From Thauera sp. 28 (GTDB lineage Bacteria; Pseudomonadota; Gammaproteobacteria; Burkholderiales; Rhodocyclaceae), in contig NZ_AMXA01000004.1 in assembly GCF_000310145.2 (NCBI RefSeq), positions 1 to 64,000 on the forward strand: a stretch of 64,000 nt of DNA. Direction: 5' to 3'. Numbering within the stretch: the first letter of the stretch is position 1; the number at the start of each line of letters is the position of its first letter. Shown here in pieces: positions 1 to 9,226 of this stretch. Made by a program: the position numbers and the translations under genes. The notes below the pieces were generated by a model. That model was not told the DNA's origin. It was given only the letters and a program-made list of their open reading frames with translations, and ran no database searches.

Positions 1-13
1 CCTGCCCCCTCCC

Positions 14-36
14 TGTAGGAGCGGCCCCAGCCGCGA
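14..36. repeat. REP-like short palindromic element
   Basis: A 23-nt stretch beginning TGTAGGAGCGGC contains GCGGC (21-25) and GCCGC (30-34), which pair around a short loop. The TGTAGGAGCGGC...GCCGCGA form resembles the intergenic REP elements common in pseudomonads and some betaproteobacteria. It lies in the gap before the first gene and may also close the transcript arriving from the left. Only one copy was noticed in this window, so repetitiveness rests on resemblance. Confidence 0.45.
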
Positions 37-89
37 GCCTTTTGTAGTCGAAGTGGTACGCACACAAGAACAGGAGCGAGGACGACACG

Positions 90-1781
90 ATGAGCAGCAC
101 CGCAAGCTATGTGCACGGCGCATCCGAAAAGCAACTGATCGGCCAGACCATCGGCCGCTTCTTCGACGAGGCCTGCGCCTCCCATGCCGAACGCGAGGCG
201 CTGATCGTGCGCCACCAGGACGTGCGCCTGACCTACGCCCAGCTCAAGCTCAAGGTTGACGCGCTGGCCTGCGGATTGATGCGGCTTGGCCTCGAACCGG
301 GCGATCGCATCGGGATCTGGTCGCAGAACAACATGGAATGGGCGCTGACCCAGTTCGCCACCGCCAAGGCCGGGCTGGTGCTGGTGAACATCAACCCGGC
401 CTATCGCCGCTCCGAACTCGAGTACGCGCTCAACAAGGTCGGCTGCCGTGCGCTGATCCTGTCGCCCGCTTTCAAGACCAGCAACTACCTCGAGATGATC
501 GCCGACCTCGCACCCGAACTCGGCCACTGCGAGCCTGGCCTGCTGCGCAGCCACCGCCTGCCCGCGCTCGAGATGGTGATCCGCATGGGCGCGGACAGGT
601 CGCCCGGCATGCTCAACTTCGACGAGCTGCTGCGTGCGCCCGCTCGCGAGGAGTTCGCTGCGCTGGCTGTACTGTCCGAGAGGCTGCAGTTCGACGACCC
701 GATCAACATCCAGTTCACCTCCGGCACCACCGGCCATCCCAAGGGCGCGACGCTGTCGCACCACAACATCCTCAACAACGGCTACTTCGTCGGCGAAGCG
801 ATCAAGCTCGTGCCGGGCGACCGCCTGTGCATCCCGGTGCCGCTGTACCACTGCTTCGGCATGGTGATGGGCAACCTCGGCTGCCTGACCCACGGCGCGA
901 CCATGGTGTACCCGGCCGAGGCCTTCGAGCCGCTGGCCGTGCTGGAGACGGTCGCGCAGGAGCGGTGCTCCGCGCTTTACGGCGTACCAACGATGTTCAT
1001 CGCCGCGCTCGACCATCCGCGCTTCGCCGAGTTCGATCTCTCCAGCCTGCGCACCGGCATCATGGCCGGCAGTCCGTGCCCGATCGAGGTCATGAAGCGG
1101 GTGATCGGCAAGATGAACATGTCGGAGGTGACCATTGCCTACGGCATGACCGAGACCTCGCCGGTGAGCTTCCAGAGCGGTACCGACGACCCCATCGACC
1201 GCCGTGTATCGACCGTCGGCCGCGTCCAGCCCCATCTGGAAGTGAAGATCGTCGATACCGACGGCCGCATCGTGCCGCGTGGCACGCCGGGCGAGCTGTG
1301 CACGCGCGGTTACTCGGTGATGCTTGGCTACTGGGGCGACGAGGCCAAGACCCGGGAGGCGATCGACGCTGGCGGCTGGATGCATACCGGCGACCTTGCG
1401 ATCATCGACGACGAGGGCTATTGCAACATCGTCGGTCGTATCAAGGACATGGTGATCCGCGGTGGCGAGAACATCTATCCGCGCGAGATCGAGGAGTTCC
1501 TCTACGCTCACCCCAAGGTGCTCGATGTCCAGGTGGTCGGCATTCCCGATCAGAGGTTCGGCGAGGAACTGTGCGCCTGGATCATCGTGCGCGAGGGCGA
1601 GGGCCTGACCGAGGACGAGGTGCGCGCCTATTGCCAGGGGCAGATCGCGCACTACAAGATCCCGCGCTACATCCGTTTCGTCGACAGCTTCCCGATGACG
1701 GTGACCGGCAAGATCCAGAAGTTCCAGATCCGTCAGAAGATGAAGGAGGAACTCGGCCTCGACGAAGCGAAAACCGCCTGA
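90..1781 (+). CDS. AMP-binding acyl-CoA synthetase
   Basis: This 563-residue member of the adenylate-forming (ANL) superfamily activates a carboxylic acid with ATP and CoA to give an acyl-CoA. The ATP-binding loop [12 protein letters not shown] lies near residues 209-220. YGMTETSP, the hinge region [21 protein letters not shown] with [12 protein letters not shown], and the C-terminal lysine motif TGKIQKFQ follow in the usual order. The start is preceded by a GAGCGAGGA-type ribosome site. HMG-CoA lyase follows after 16 nt, so the pair is probably one operon. That context suggests a medium- or branched-chain acid in leucine/isovalerate-type catabolism. The substrate cannot be fixed from sequence. 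Confidence 0.9.
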   Translation: MSSTASYVHGASEKQLIGQTIGRFFDEACASHAEREALIVRHQDVRLTYAQLKLKVDALACGLMRLGLEPGDRIGIWSQNNMEWALTQFATAKAGLVLVNINPAYRRSELEYALNKVGCRALILSPAFKTSNYLEMIADLAPELGHCEPGLLRSHRLPALEMVIRMGADRSPGMLNFDELLRAPAREEFAALAVLSERLQFDDPINIQFTSGTTGHPKGATLSHHNILNNGYFVGEAIKLVPGDRLCIPVPLYHCFGMVMGNLGCLTHGATMVYPAEAFEPLAVLETVAQERCSALYGVPTMFIAALDHPRFAEFDLSSLRTGIMAGSPCPIEVMKRVIGKMNMSEVTIAYGMTETSPVSFQSGTDDPIDRRVSTVGRVQPHLEVKIVDTDGRIVPRGTPGELCTRGYSVMLGYWGDEAKTREAIDAGGWMHTGDLAIIDDEGYCNIVGRIKDMVIRGGENIYPREIEEFLYAHPKVLDVQVVGIPDQRFGEELCAWIIVREGEGLTEDEVRAYCQGQIAHYKIPRYIRFVDSFPMTVTGKIQKFQIRQKMKEELGLDEAKTA

Positions 1782-1797
1782 CCAGGAGCGTGCATAC

Positions 1798-2739
1798 ATG
1801 ACCACACCGAAGCTGCCCAACGCCGTGCGCATTGTCGAGATGGGGCCGCGCGACGGCTTGCAGAACGAGAAGCAACTGGTTCCCACCGAGACCAAGGTCG
1901 AACTCGTGCGTCGTCTTGAGCGTGCCGGGCTCAAGGCGATCGAGACCACTTCCTTCGTGTCGCCCAAGTGGGTGCCGCAGATGGGTGACAACGCCGAGGT
2001 ACTCGCGCGCGTGCTCGCGCAGCCAGCGGCTGGTGTCGCGTATCCGGTGCTGACGCCCAACCTCAAGGGCTTCGAGGCGGCGCTTGCTGCCGGGGCGAAG
2101 GAGGTGGCGGTGTTTGGCGCCGCGTCCGAGTCCTTCAGCCAGAAGAACATCAACTGCTCGATCGCCGAGTCGCTGGCGCGCTTCCGTCCGGTCACCGAGG
2201 CGGCGCACGCGGCCGGCGTGCGCGTGCGCGGCTACGTGTCCTGCGTGGTCGGCTGCCCCTACGAGGGTGCAGTGGTGCCGCCGGCGGTGGCCGAGGTCGC
2301 GGCCACCCTGCGCGACATGGGCTGCTACGAGATCTCGCTTGGCGACACGATCGGTGTCGGTAACCCGGCGAGCATCCAGCGCATGCTCGAGGCCGTGGCG
2401 ATGCGTGTGCCGGTCGAACTGCTTGCCGGCCACTATCACGACACCTACGGCATGGCGGTCGCCAACGTGCATGCCTCGCTGCAGATGGGCGTGGCGGTGT
2501 TCGACGCTTCGGTTGGTGGCCTGGGCGGCTGCCCGTATGCAGCGGGGGCATCGGGGAACGTTGCGACCGAGGATGTGGTCTGGCTGCTGCACGGCCTGGG
2601 CATCGATACCCGCATCGAACTCGACGCCCTCGTCGACACCGCGGCCTGGATCAGCGGTCAGCTCGGCCGCGAGCCGGCATCGCGCGTGGCGCGTGCGGTG
2701 CTCGCCAAGCGCGCGCAGCGCGCGCCGGCTGGTCCATAA
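1798..2739 (+). CDS. mvaB: Hydroxymethylglutaryl-CoA lyase
   Basis: The 313-residue enzyme cleaves 3-hydroxy-3-methylglutaryl-CoA to acetoacetate and acetyl-CoA, the last step of leucine breakdown. It shows the N-terminal DRE-TIM signature [11 protein letters not shown], the metal-site HxH in [11 protein letters not shown], and the C-terminal loop [14 protein letters not shown] with the active-site cysteine. Length and motif order match bacterial MvaB. It follows the acyl-CoA ligase by 16 nt, so the two are likely co-transcribed, and the rest of a liu-type operon may lie left of the window. It is cytoplasmic. The main alternative within this fold is an isopropylmalate synthase-like enzyme, which the HMG-lyase signature argues against. 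Confidence 0.95.
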   Translation: MTTPKLPNAVRIVEMGPRDGLQNEKQLVPTETKVELVRRLERAGLKAIETTSFVSPKWVPQMGDNAEVLARVLAQPAAGVAYPVLTPNLKGFEAALAAGAKEVAVFGAASESFSQKNINCSIAESLARFRPVTEAAHAAGVRVRGYVSCVVGCPYEGAVVPPAVAEVAATLRDMGCYEISLGDTIGVGNPASIQRMLEAVAMRVPVELLAGHYHDTYGMAVANVHASLQMGVAVFDASVGGLGGCPYAAGASGNVATEDVVWLLHGLGIDTRIELDALVDTAAWISGQLGREPASRVARAVLAKRAQRAPAGP

Positions 2740-2805
2740 TCCTGGCTTTGGATCATGAGCTTGCCCGCACGCACGGGCGGCCGACCTGCCAACAGAGAGC
2801 TTCGC

Positions 2806-3006
2806 ATGAGTGTTCCTTCCCCCTGTATCAACATCTGCCGCATGTGTCCGGACACCGGCTGGTGCGAGGGCTGCCAGCGCACGATCGACGAGATCACGCG
2901 CTGGAGCCGCAGCAGCGACGACGAGCGCCGCACCATCCTGGCCGCGGTTGCCGAGCGTCGTGAATGGCTGGGTGCGACTGCGCCGATAGCGGAGACACGT
3001 GCATGA
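2806..3006 (+). CDS. DUF1289 family cysteine-rich small protein
   Basis: This 66-residue protein has the DUF1289 pattern: PCINICRMCPDTGWCEGCQRT followed closely by DEITRW. The cysteines are spaced like a small metal or Fe-S site. An upstream in-frame ATG at 2755 exists, but the family N-terminus and an AGAGAG ribosome site favour 2806. The stop overlaps the next start as ATGA. The next gene encodes a second, diverged copy, and both lead into the metallo-hydrolase gene. Function is unknown; DUF1289 proteins are widespread in proteobacteria. Confidence 0.85.
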   Translation: MSVPSPCINICRMCPDTGWCEGCQRTIDEITRWSRSSDDERRTILAAVAERREWLGATAPIAETRA

Positions 3007-3197
3007 GCGGCGACGCCCTGTGTGTCGGCGTGTGCATGATCGACTGGGATTCCGGCGTCTGCCTCGGTTGTGGGCGCACCGCCGACGAGATCAACGGGGT
3101 GCCGGTTGCACCGCCGCCGCCGGCACTCAAGGCCGATGACGCGCCGGTACCGCTGCCGGCCAATGTCGCCGCCGAGCTCGGGGAGGGCAGCGATTGA
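3003..3197 (+). CDS. Second DUF1289-like small protein
   Basis: The 64-residue product keeps the core of the preceding protein: an LCVGVC segment, then GVCLGCGRTADEING. The C-terminal half is replaced by a Pro/Ala-rich tail, so it looks like a diverged tandem paralogue. It starts inside the stop of the gene before (ATGA overlap), and its own TGA overlaps the TTG start of the next gene. The three are therefore almost certainly translated from one message. No catalytic motif is visible and the function is unknown. Confidence 0.75.
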   Translation: MSGDALCVGVCMIDWDSGVCLGCGRTADEINGVPVAPPPPALKADDAPVPLPANVAAELGEGSD

Positions 3198-4114
3198 CCC
3201 AGCGCCCCCGTCTGCCGCGTACGCTGCAGGTTCTCGAGCGTGGCTGGCTGTCGGCGAACAACGTGGTGCTGGTCGACGGCGACGAGGCGACGCTGGTCGA
3301 CTCAGGCTACGTGAGTCATGCCGCGCAGACGGTAGAACTGCTGCGCGACGCGCTCGATGGCCGCAGGCTGGGTCGGCTGCTCAACACGCACTCGCATTCG
3401 GACCACATTGGCGGCAACGCCAGCGTGCAGCGTGCCTTCGGCTGCTCGATCACCGTGCCCGTCGGCATGGCGCCGGCGGTGAATGAGTGGGACGAGCAGG
3501 CCTTGCTGCTGAGCACTGCAGCGCAATCGGGCGAGCGCTTCCATGCCGATGCCACGCTCAGCCCGGGCGAGCGCTTCGTCGCCGGCGAACTCGAGTGGGA
3601 GGCGATTGCAGTCCCTGGGCACGACATGGATGCGCTGGCCTACTACAACGCCGAGCGCCGCATCCTGATGTCGGGCGACGCGCTGTGGCGCGACGGCTTC
3701 GGCATCCTGTTCGCGGACGTGCTCGGCACCGGAGACGGCCTTGGCGAGGCGCGGCGGACGTTGGAGGAGATAGGCCGGCTGGCGGTGGATGTCGTCATCC
3801 CCGGCCACGGCGCACCGTTTGCCGAGTTCGACGATGCGCTCGGACGCGCCTTCGCCCGCTTGCGCGCTTTCGAGGCCGACAGCGCGCGCATGGCGCGCAA
3901 CGCCATCCGCGCATGCATGACCTTCAAGCTGCTCGAGGTGCGCAGCATGGCGCTCGACGAGTTGCCGCGGCATCTTGCCGAGACGCCGCTCTACCGCGAG
4001 GCCAACGCGCGTTTTCTTGGACTGGACCCGGATGCGCTTGCTGCCTGGCTGGTGAAGGAGCTGGAGCGTGCCGGCGTTGCCCGCCGTGAGCATGGTGAGC
4101 TGGTTGCGCACTGA
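3194..4114 (+). CDS. MBL-fold metallo-hydrolase
   Basis: The 306-residue protein has the metallo-beta-lactamase metal signature NTHSHSDHIGG, a second His in VPGHDMDAL, the bridging Asp in LMSGDALW, and a later His in VIPGHGAPF. The set fits a dinuclear glyoxalase II-like hydrolase. The TTG start at 3194 overlaps the previous stop, and qhpF starts 3 nt after its own stop. That tight coupling ties it to the qhpFEG transcript, though it is not one of the described qhp genes. The C-terminal 80 residues are helical-looking and may set substrate specificity. Substrate unknown. Confidence 0.85.
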   Translation: MTQRPRLPRTLQVLERGWLSANNVVLVDGDEATLVDSGYVSHAAQTVELLRDALDGRRLGRLLNTHSHSDHIGGNASVQRAFGCSITVPVGMAPAVNEWDEQALLLSTAAQSGERFHADATLSPGERFVAGELEWEAIAVPGHDMDALAYYNAERRILMSGDALWRDGFGILFADVLGTGDGLGEARRTLEEIGRLAVDVVIPGHGAPFAEFDDALGRAFARLRAFEADSARMARNAIRACMTFKLLEVRSMALDELPRHLAETPLYREANARFLGLDPDALAAWLVKELERAGVARREHGELVAH

Positions 4115-4117
4115 GCC

Positions 4118-5839
4118 ATGCTTGCCCGCCTGATCCGCTCCGATCGGCCCGACGAACTGCAGCGCGGCCTGCGCTGGCTCTACGGTTTCGTGCGGCCGCA
4201 GCGACGCGCGATCGCGGGCCTGCTGTTGCTGTCGTTCGCAGCGACGCTGCTCGTGCTGCTGCAGCCCTGGCTGATCAAGCTGCTCATCGACGAAGGCCTG
4301 CTCGCGCGGGACTACGGCGTGCTGCTGGCCGTCGCCGGGACGATGGTCTTGGTCGGCATCGTCGGCACCGTCCTTGCCGGCATCAACCGGCTGCTCCACA
4401 CGCGGCTCTCCGGCACCATCCTGTTCGCCTTGCGCAGTGATCTCTACGGCCACCTGCAGCGCCTGTCGCCCGCATTCTATGGTCGTCAGCGCATGGGCGA
4501 CCTGATGTCGCGCATCGATGGCGACGTCGCCGAGATCCAGCGCTTTGCGGTCGATAGCCTGTTCGCGGCCGTCAGCAGTCTGATCGGCCTCGCCGGGGCG
4601 GTGTTGCTGATGCTCAGCCTGTCCTGGGAACTGTCCTTGCTTGTTCTGGTGCTGGTGCCGCTCGAGGTGGTATGGCTGCGCTGGATGCGGCGCAAGGTGG
4701 AGGTCGATACGCGGCGCGTACGCGAGCGCGCTGCCGATGTGTCGAGCTTCCTGGTCGAGACCCTGCCGGCGATGAAGTTCATCCAGGCCTCCAGCCGCGA
4801 GGCAGACGAACGCGCACGCCTGGACGCGCTGGGCGCGCACTACCTGGGCGGGCTGCTGCGTCTGCAGCGCACCGAATTCCTGACTCATGCCGTGCCGGCG
4901 ACCCTGACCTCGCTGACACGCGCTGCCGCATTCGTGATCGGCGGCTGGTGGGTGATCAACGACGCCTGGCAGCTCGGCGCGCTGATTGCGTTCTCGACCT
5001 ACCTCGGCATGGCGACCGGCCCGGTCAACAGCCTGCTCGGCCTGTACGTGGCAGTGCAGCGCATGAGCGTGAGCCTGATGCGGGTGAGCGAGTTGCGCGA
5101 GGCGCCGGTGGACGTCGAAATGCGCGTCGGGCTGCATGCGCCGGACGCCGCATGGCGGGGCGGGATCGAGCTCGACGGTGTGGTCTTTCGCCACCCTGGG
5201 CGTCAGGAAGCCGTGCTCGATGGCGCTTCGGTGAGCATTCCGGCCGGCAGCAAGGTGGCGCTGACCGGCGCCTCGGGCGTGGGCAAGTCCACGCTCATCG
5301 ATCTGTTGCATCGCCATTACGATCCTGCCGCCGGTGCAATCAGGATCGACGGCGTGGACCTGCGCGCGCTCGCCCTCAATGAGCTGCGTCGCGCGGTGGC
5401 GGTCGTCAGCCAGGACATCGTGCTGTTCCGCGGCTCGCTCGCGGCCAACATCCGCTATGCCGCGCCGCAGGCCGACGATGCCGCTGTACGTGAGGCGGCG
5501 CGGCGGGCGCAGCTCGATGTGCTGATCGCGCAGTTGCCGCAAGGGCTCGATACGCCCTTGGGCGAGCGCGGCCAGCAGTTGTCGGGCGGCCAGCGCCAGC
5601 GTATCGCGATCGCCCGTGCGCTGTTGCAGGACCCCTGCGTCCTGGTCCTCGACGAGGCGACCTCGGCGGTCGACGAAGCGACCGAGGCCGCGGTGATCGC
5701 CGAGGTCGATGCCCTGTTCGCTGGGCGTACGCGCATCCTGATCAGTCATCGTGCAGCCACGCTGTGCGGGTGCGATCTGCGCCTGCGCCTGGAGGGCGGC
5801 CGGATCGACGTCCTCGACCTGCCTGCGGAGCTCGCCTAG
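4118..5839 (+). CDS. qhpF: ABC exporter of the QHNDH gamma subunit
   Basis: This 573-residue half-transporter fuses an N-terminal membrane domain (hydrophobic segments within residues 25-300) to an ATPase domain. The ATPase has Walker [10 protein letters not shown], signature [15 protein letters not shown] and Walker [15 protein letters not shown]. Alone it could be any type I exporter. The identification as QhpF rests on the next two genes, a subtilisin-like protease and a flavoprotein monooxygenase, and on the QHNDH subunit genes 3 kb downstream. In the known system QhpF is needed to move the crosslinked QhpC protein to the periplasm. The stop is immediately followed by the GTG of qhpE with no gap. 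Confidence 0.88.
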   Translation: MLARLIRSDRPDELQRGLRWLYGFVRPQRRAIAGLLLLSFAATLLVLLQPWLIKLLIDEGLLARDYGVLLAVAGTMVLVGIVGTVLAGINRLLHTRLSGTILFALRSDLYGHLQRLSPAFYGRQRMGDLMSRIDGDVAEIQRFAVDSLFAAVSSLIGLAGAVLLMLSLSWELSLLVLVLVPLEVVWLRWMRRKVEVDTRRVRERAADVSSFLVETLPAMKFIQASSREADERARLDALGAHYLGGLLRLQRTEFLTHAVPATLTSLTRAAAFVIGGWWVINDAWQLGALIAFSTYLGMATGPVNSLLGLYVAVQRMSVSLMRVSELREAPVDVEMRVGLHAPDAAWRGGIELDGVVFRHPGRQEAVLDGASVSIPAGSKVALTGASGVGKSTLIDLLHRHYDPAAGAIRIDGVDLRALALNELRRAVAVVSQDIVLFRGSLAANIRYAAPQADDAAVREAARRAQLDVLIAQLPQGLDTPLGERGQQLSGGQRQRIAIARALLQDPCVLVLDEATSAVDEATEAAVIAEVDALFAGRTRILISHRAATLCGCDLRLRLEGGRIDVLDLPAELA

Positions 5840-6532
5840 GTGGCGGCCGCGGCGCTGCGGGTGGCGTTCGTCGATAGCGGCTGCGCCCCCAGACACCAGA
5901 ATTGCGTTGCGGCCGCGGCAGCCTTCGTGCTCGATGACCGCGGCGTGCGGCGCATCGAGGCGGCGCCCGACGCGCTCGGACATGGCAGCCGCGTCGCCGA
6001 TATCCTGCTGCATTGCGCACCCCGGATCGAACTCCTGGTCGCCCAGGTGTTCCGCGAGCGTCTCGGTACCACGCCGCTGCAGGTGGCTGCCGCGATCGAC
6101 TGGGCGGTCGAGTGCGGTGCCGGCCTGATCAACCTCAGCCTTGGCCTGCGTGAGCCGCGCCCCGTGCTCGCCGCCGCCTGCGCGCGCGCGCGCGCCGCGG
6201 GCGTGGTGCTGTGTGCGGCTGCACCGGCACGGGGCCCGGCGGTGTATCCCGCAGGCTTCGCGGGCGTGCTGCGGGTGACCGGCGATGCGCGCTGCGCGCC
6301 GTCCGAGATCGCGGCCCTGGGCGCGGAGCATGCCGATTTCGGCTCCCATGTGCGGCCGCTGGACGGCACACTGTCCGGCGCCGGCGCCAGCATGGCTTGT
6401 GCCTGGCTGAGTGGCCTCGCTGCCCGTCACCTGGCGGCGGCAGGCCGTGCCGACCAGCTGCATGCATGGTTGCGTGCGCAGGCTCGCCACCATGGTGCGG
6501 ACAATCCGGGGAGCAGGACGCATGAGCAATGA
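5840..6532 (+). CDS. qhpE: Subtilisin-like protease for QhpC leader removal
   Basis: The 230-residue product is a compact S8-type protease. Asp12 lies in FVDSG, His48 in GHGSRVAD and Ser184 in SGAGASMA, giving the catalytic triad in the usual order. There is no signal peptide, as expected for a cytoplasmic enzyme that cuts the leader from crosslinked QhpC. The usual oxyanion-hole Asn context (AAGN) reads CAAAPA here, so that residue seems missing or shifted. The gene uses GTG directly abutting the qhpF stop and overlaps qhpG by 11 nt. The domain is shorter than secreted subtilisins, as in other QhpE proteins. Confidence 0.85.
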   Translation: MAAAALRVAFVDSGCAPRHQNCVAAAAAFVLDDRGVRRIEAAPDALGHGSRVADILLHCAPRIELLVAQVFRERLGTTPLQVAAAIDWAVECGAGLINLSLGLREPRPVLAAACARARAAGVVLCAAAPARGPAVYPAGFAGVLRVTGDARCAPSEIAALGAEHADFGSHVRPLDGTLSGAGASMACAWLSGLAARHLAAAGRADQLHAWLRAQARHHGADNPGSRTHEQ

Positions 6533-7853
6533 GGGAATCGTGGTCATCGGCGCCGGGCCGGCGGGTGCGGCGACCGCGCTGGGGCTGGCCCGGCTCGGCG
6601 AGCCCGTCGTGCTGGTCGGTGAGCCGCGCCGGTTTGCCGCTGTCGAGGGGGTGTCGTCGCGGGTCATCGAGGCCCTCCGCAGTCTGGGTTTCGAGCGCGC
6701 GCTCGATGCCTTCGCGCCGCCCTCCCCGCGGCGAGCGAACTGGAACGGGGTGCATGCCGAGGCCAACTCCGAGAGCCTCGTCGATCGGCAGTGCTTCGAT
6801 CGCGCCATGCTCGTGGATCTGGAGCGCCTGGGGGTGCAGGTGGTGCGCGGGCGCGTTACCGCCGTGCACGCGGAGCAGGGGCGCTACCGGATCGGCGTGG
6901 ACGCCGCCGATCGCCGTCTTGCCCTGGCTGCGGACTTCGTGGTCGAGGCCCGTGGCCGTGCTGCCCCTGCAGGCGGGCGGCCGCGGCTGCGTGGGGTGGA
7001 GACGGTGTCGCTGCTGCAGTACTGGAGAGGCCCGGAAACCTCACCGGGTTCGACGGTGCAGAGCTGCGAGGATGGCTGGATGTGGATGGCTGCACTGGCA
7101 GATGGGCGGCGCTATCTGCAGCTGACCCTGGATGTCGCCACCGCAAGCCTGCCTGCCAAGAAGGCGCTCGGCGACTACTGTCGTGCCCGCTTCGAGGCTG
7201 TCGACGCGGCTGCAGCCTTCATGGCCGATGCGGCGCCGGTCGGCGAGCCCCATGCGCGTACCAGCACGGCCGTGCTCGGTGGCGAGGTCGCCGGCGACGA
7301 CTGGCTTCGCGTCGGCGATGCGGCGATGGCGGTCGATCCGCTATCGGGCAACGGCATCTTCCAGGCGCTGTCTTCCGCCTTGCAGGCGCCGGCGGTGGTG
7401 GCGACGCTGCGCCATGACCCCGAGCATGGCGGACTTGCCCGGCGCTTCCACCAGCAGCGCATCGAACACCTTTTTCACCGCTTCGCCCGCATTGGCCGGG
7501 ACTTCTACGCGCAGGAGTCGCGCTGGTCCGATGCGCCATTCTGGGCGGCGCGGCGCAGCTGGCCCGACGCCGCACCAGTGCACGCGGCGGTGACGCCGGA
7601 GACGGTGGGCATCGACAGCCGTCCGGTGGTCAAGGACGGCCGCATCGTCGAGCGGACGGTGGTGGTGACGCCCGAGCAGCCGCTCGGCGTGTGGCATCTG
7701 GATGGGGTGGAGCTTGCGCCGGCGCTGTGCGCGCTGCGTGCGGCGGGCGCAGGGGTGTCTCCTGAGGCGGTGCTGGAGGCCCGGCTGGGCCTTGCCGCGC
7801 CCCGGGCTTCGCAGATCGTGGGCTGGATGAAGGGTCAGGGGTGGATTTCCTGA
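6522..7853 (+). CDS. qhpG: FAD-dependent monooxygenase for CTQ biogenesis
   Basis: The 443-residue flavoprotein has the N-terminal dinucleotide-binding motif VIGAGPAGAATA (about residues 8-19) and the second FAD motif GDAAMAVDPLSGNG starting at Gly265. It resembles the tryptophan-halogenase/PHBH-like class. In QHNDH producers QhpG uses O2 to hydroxylate the QhpC tryptophan that becomes the cysteine tryptophylquinone cofactor. Start 6522 is the ATG inside the qhpE end, with a GAGCAGGA upstream sequence. The long in-frame extension upstream is a shadow of qhpE. The gene faces qhpR convergently, and an inverted repeat separates them. Confidence 0.9.
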   Translation: MSNEGIVVIGAGPAGAATALGLARLGEPVVLVGEPRRFAAVEGVSSRVIEALRSLGFERALDAFAPPSPRRANWNGVHAEANSESLVDRQCFDRAMLVDLERLGVQVVRGRVTAVHAEQGRYRIGVDAADRRLALAADFVVEARGRAAPAGGRPRLRGVETVSLLQYWRGPETSPGSTVQSCEDGWMWMAALADGRRYLQLTLDVATASLPAKKALGDYCRARFEAVDAAAAFMADAAPVGEPHARTSTAVLGGEVAGDDWLRVGDAAMAVDPLSGNGIFQALSSALQAPAVVATLRHDPEHGGLARRFHQQRIEHLFHRFARIGRDFYAQESRWSDAPFWAARRSWPDAAPVHAAVTPETVGIDSRPVVKDGRIVERTVVVTPEQPLGVWHLDGVELAPALCALRAAGAGVSPEAVLEARLGLAAPRASQIVGWMKGQGWIS

Positions 7854-7913
7854 GGCTGCGCGTTGCCAATTTGGGCTAATGGGCGTAGCAAAAAAACTAA
7901 TTGGCGTGCAGCC
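7854..7913. terminator. Inverted repeat between convergent qhpG and qhpR
   Basis: The left arm GGCTGCGCGTTGCCAATT (7854-7871) and right arm AATTGGCGTGCAGCC (7899-7913) are near-complementary. They are separated by a loop that includes an A-tract at 7890-7896. Placed exactly between two convergent genes, it probably ends both transcripts. The stem has small bulges and no clean T-run follows on the plus strand, so termination strength is uncertain. Confidence 0.5.
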
Positions 7914-7917
7914 AGAG

Positions 7918-8904
7918 TCAGATCCGGCGCTTGAGCGTTTCGGAGGGCAGTTCGTCGAACATGGCCTTGTACTCGGCGGCGAAGTGCGACAGGTGCCAGA
8001 ACCCCCAGCGTGCGGCAATGTCCGCGACCGTCTCGCGGCCGTTCGCGTCTGCGCTCTTGAGTGCCCGCCGCACGGCGTTGAGTCGGATCGCGCGCAGGAA
8101 CTTGACCGGGTTGAGGTTGAGCACGTCCTGGAAGCTGTACTGCAGCGTGCGGCGCGATACGCCGAGCTCGATGCACAGGTCGGCCACCGTGATCGGCTCG
8201 TCGATGTGGGCCTCCATGTAGGCGCGTGCTTGTGCGACCACGAGCTGGCGGGTGCGACATGATGCGGGGCTGGCCGATGCGGTGGTGGCGGACGCAAGGG
8301 TGTCGAGCAGCGTGGCGAACAGGGCCTGCTCCATCGCCTTGCGCATCTGCGCGTGGTGGAGGAGCGCAGGCGTGGCCCGCAGGCTTGCCATCATCGTCGC
8401 CAGCAGCTTGCCGAGGGCGGTAACCTGCTCGGGGCTGGCGGGCGCAATGCTGCGTGCCGCGAGTTCGGCCTCGATGTTGCGGTGATCGACCTGCTGCGCG
8501 TAGTCGCACAGTGCCCTGGCGTCCGCCGTACAGGCCAGGATCTCGAGCCGGCGGGGAGTGCGGAAGTCCAGTTCGTCGGCGCCGCCCAGCGTCAGCATCG
8601 AATGCGCGTCATAGACCTCGCCACCAAACCAGCCCGTGCCTTCGATCGCAACCGGTACCGCGAAGGTGCGCGATCCAGGCCAGGCGATCCCGGATTGGTG
8701 AACGGACTGGTTCAGCCCCTCGCGGAACAACTGAACGTTGCCGAAGCAGAATTCCTCGAACACGCCGGAAAAGCTGCCGGCGCTCAGTTGATCGTAGCGC
8801 TGTTGCCAGTTGCTCAGGCATGCGGCGTGATCGTCCGCGTCTTTCGTTTCGCGTGAGGAATGCGAGTAGGGGAGGCGGTCCGTCCTGGTGGCGGCCGGGC
8901 TCAT
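7918..8904 (-). CDS. qhpR: AraC-family regulator of the qhp genes
   Basis: The 328-residue protein has a long N-terminal sensing half and a C-terminal AraC/XylS DNA-binding region (about residues 220-325). The two helix-turn-helix units centre on ITVADLCIELGVSRRTLQYSF and VADIAARWGFWHLSHFAAEYK. AraC activators are the known regulators of QHNDH operons, responding to amines. It is transcribed away from qhpA across a shared 322-nt intergenic region and converges on qhpG. The first roughly 25 residues are poorly conserved in character, so a start slightly downstream is possible. Confidence 0.87.
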   Translation of the reverse strand: MSPAATRTDRLPYSHSSRETKDADDHAACLSNWQQRYDQLSAGSFSGVFEEFCFGNVQLFREGLNQSVHQSGIAWPGSRTFAVPVAIEGTGWFGGEVYDAHSMLTLGGADELDFRTPRRLEILACTADARALCDYAQQVDHRNIEAELAARSIAPASPEQVTALGKLLATMMASLRATPALLHHAQMRKAMEQALFATLLDTLASATTASASPASCRTRQLVVAQARAYMEAHIDEPITVADLCIELGVSRRTLQYSFQDVLNLNPVKFLRAIRLNAVRRALKSADANGRETVADIAARWGFWHLSHFAAEYKAMFDELPSETLKRRI

Positions 8905-9226
8905 TGCCGGTACTCCCCCGGGGGGCTCCCGGTGGTGCTGGCCAACATGTCTCTTCCTTGTCCGATCGGTGTGCGATCGCCATTGTCGTTATGTGATCCA
9001 GTCAGGGGCGGGCGTGGCCTTCACCGCAGCCTTGCCCCCGGTCTGTGCCTGGAGCATGGCACGTCGGTGTCCGCGATGGCAAGCCGGAGCCCGAGCCTGC
9101 CCTTGCCGTTTTCGGATAACAGGACCGGCGGTCCGACGCCTAGGATGAATCGAACCCTTCACAGGAGCCCGGCGGCGATCGGGTGCGGCAAGGGCTTCAT
9201 CAGAGGACACAAGAGGAGATCCGGTC
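8905..9226. promoter_or_regulatory. Divergent qhpR/qhpA control region
   Basis: This 322-nt stretch without genes separates qhpR (minus) from qhpA (plus). It holds two CGATCG copies (8963-8968 and 8974-8979) spaced 11 bp, one helical turn, a geometry suited to AraC-type half-site binding. A GGAG ribosome site precedes the TTG start of qhpA. No convincing sigma70 -35/-10 pair was found, which fits an activator-dependent promoter. The operator assignment is a guess from position. Confidence 0.4.

Noticed and set aside
3302-6808. Very long minus-strand open frame (over 1,100 codons) opposite the MBL, qhpF and qhpE genes
   Set aside because: It is antisense to well-supported genes, has His/Arg/Gln-rich composition typical of high-GC shadow frames, and shows no domain.
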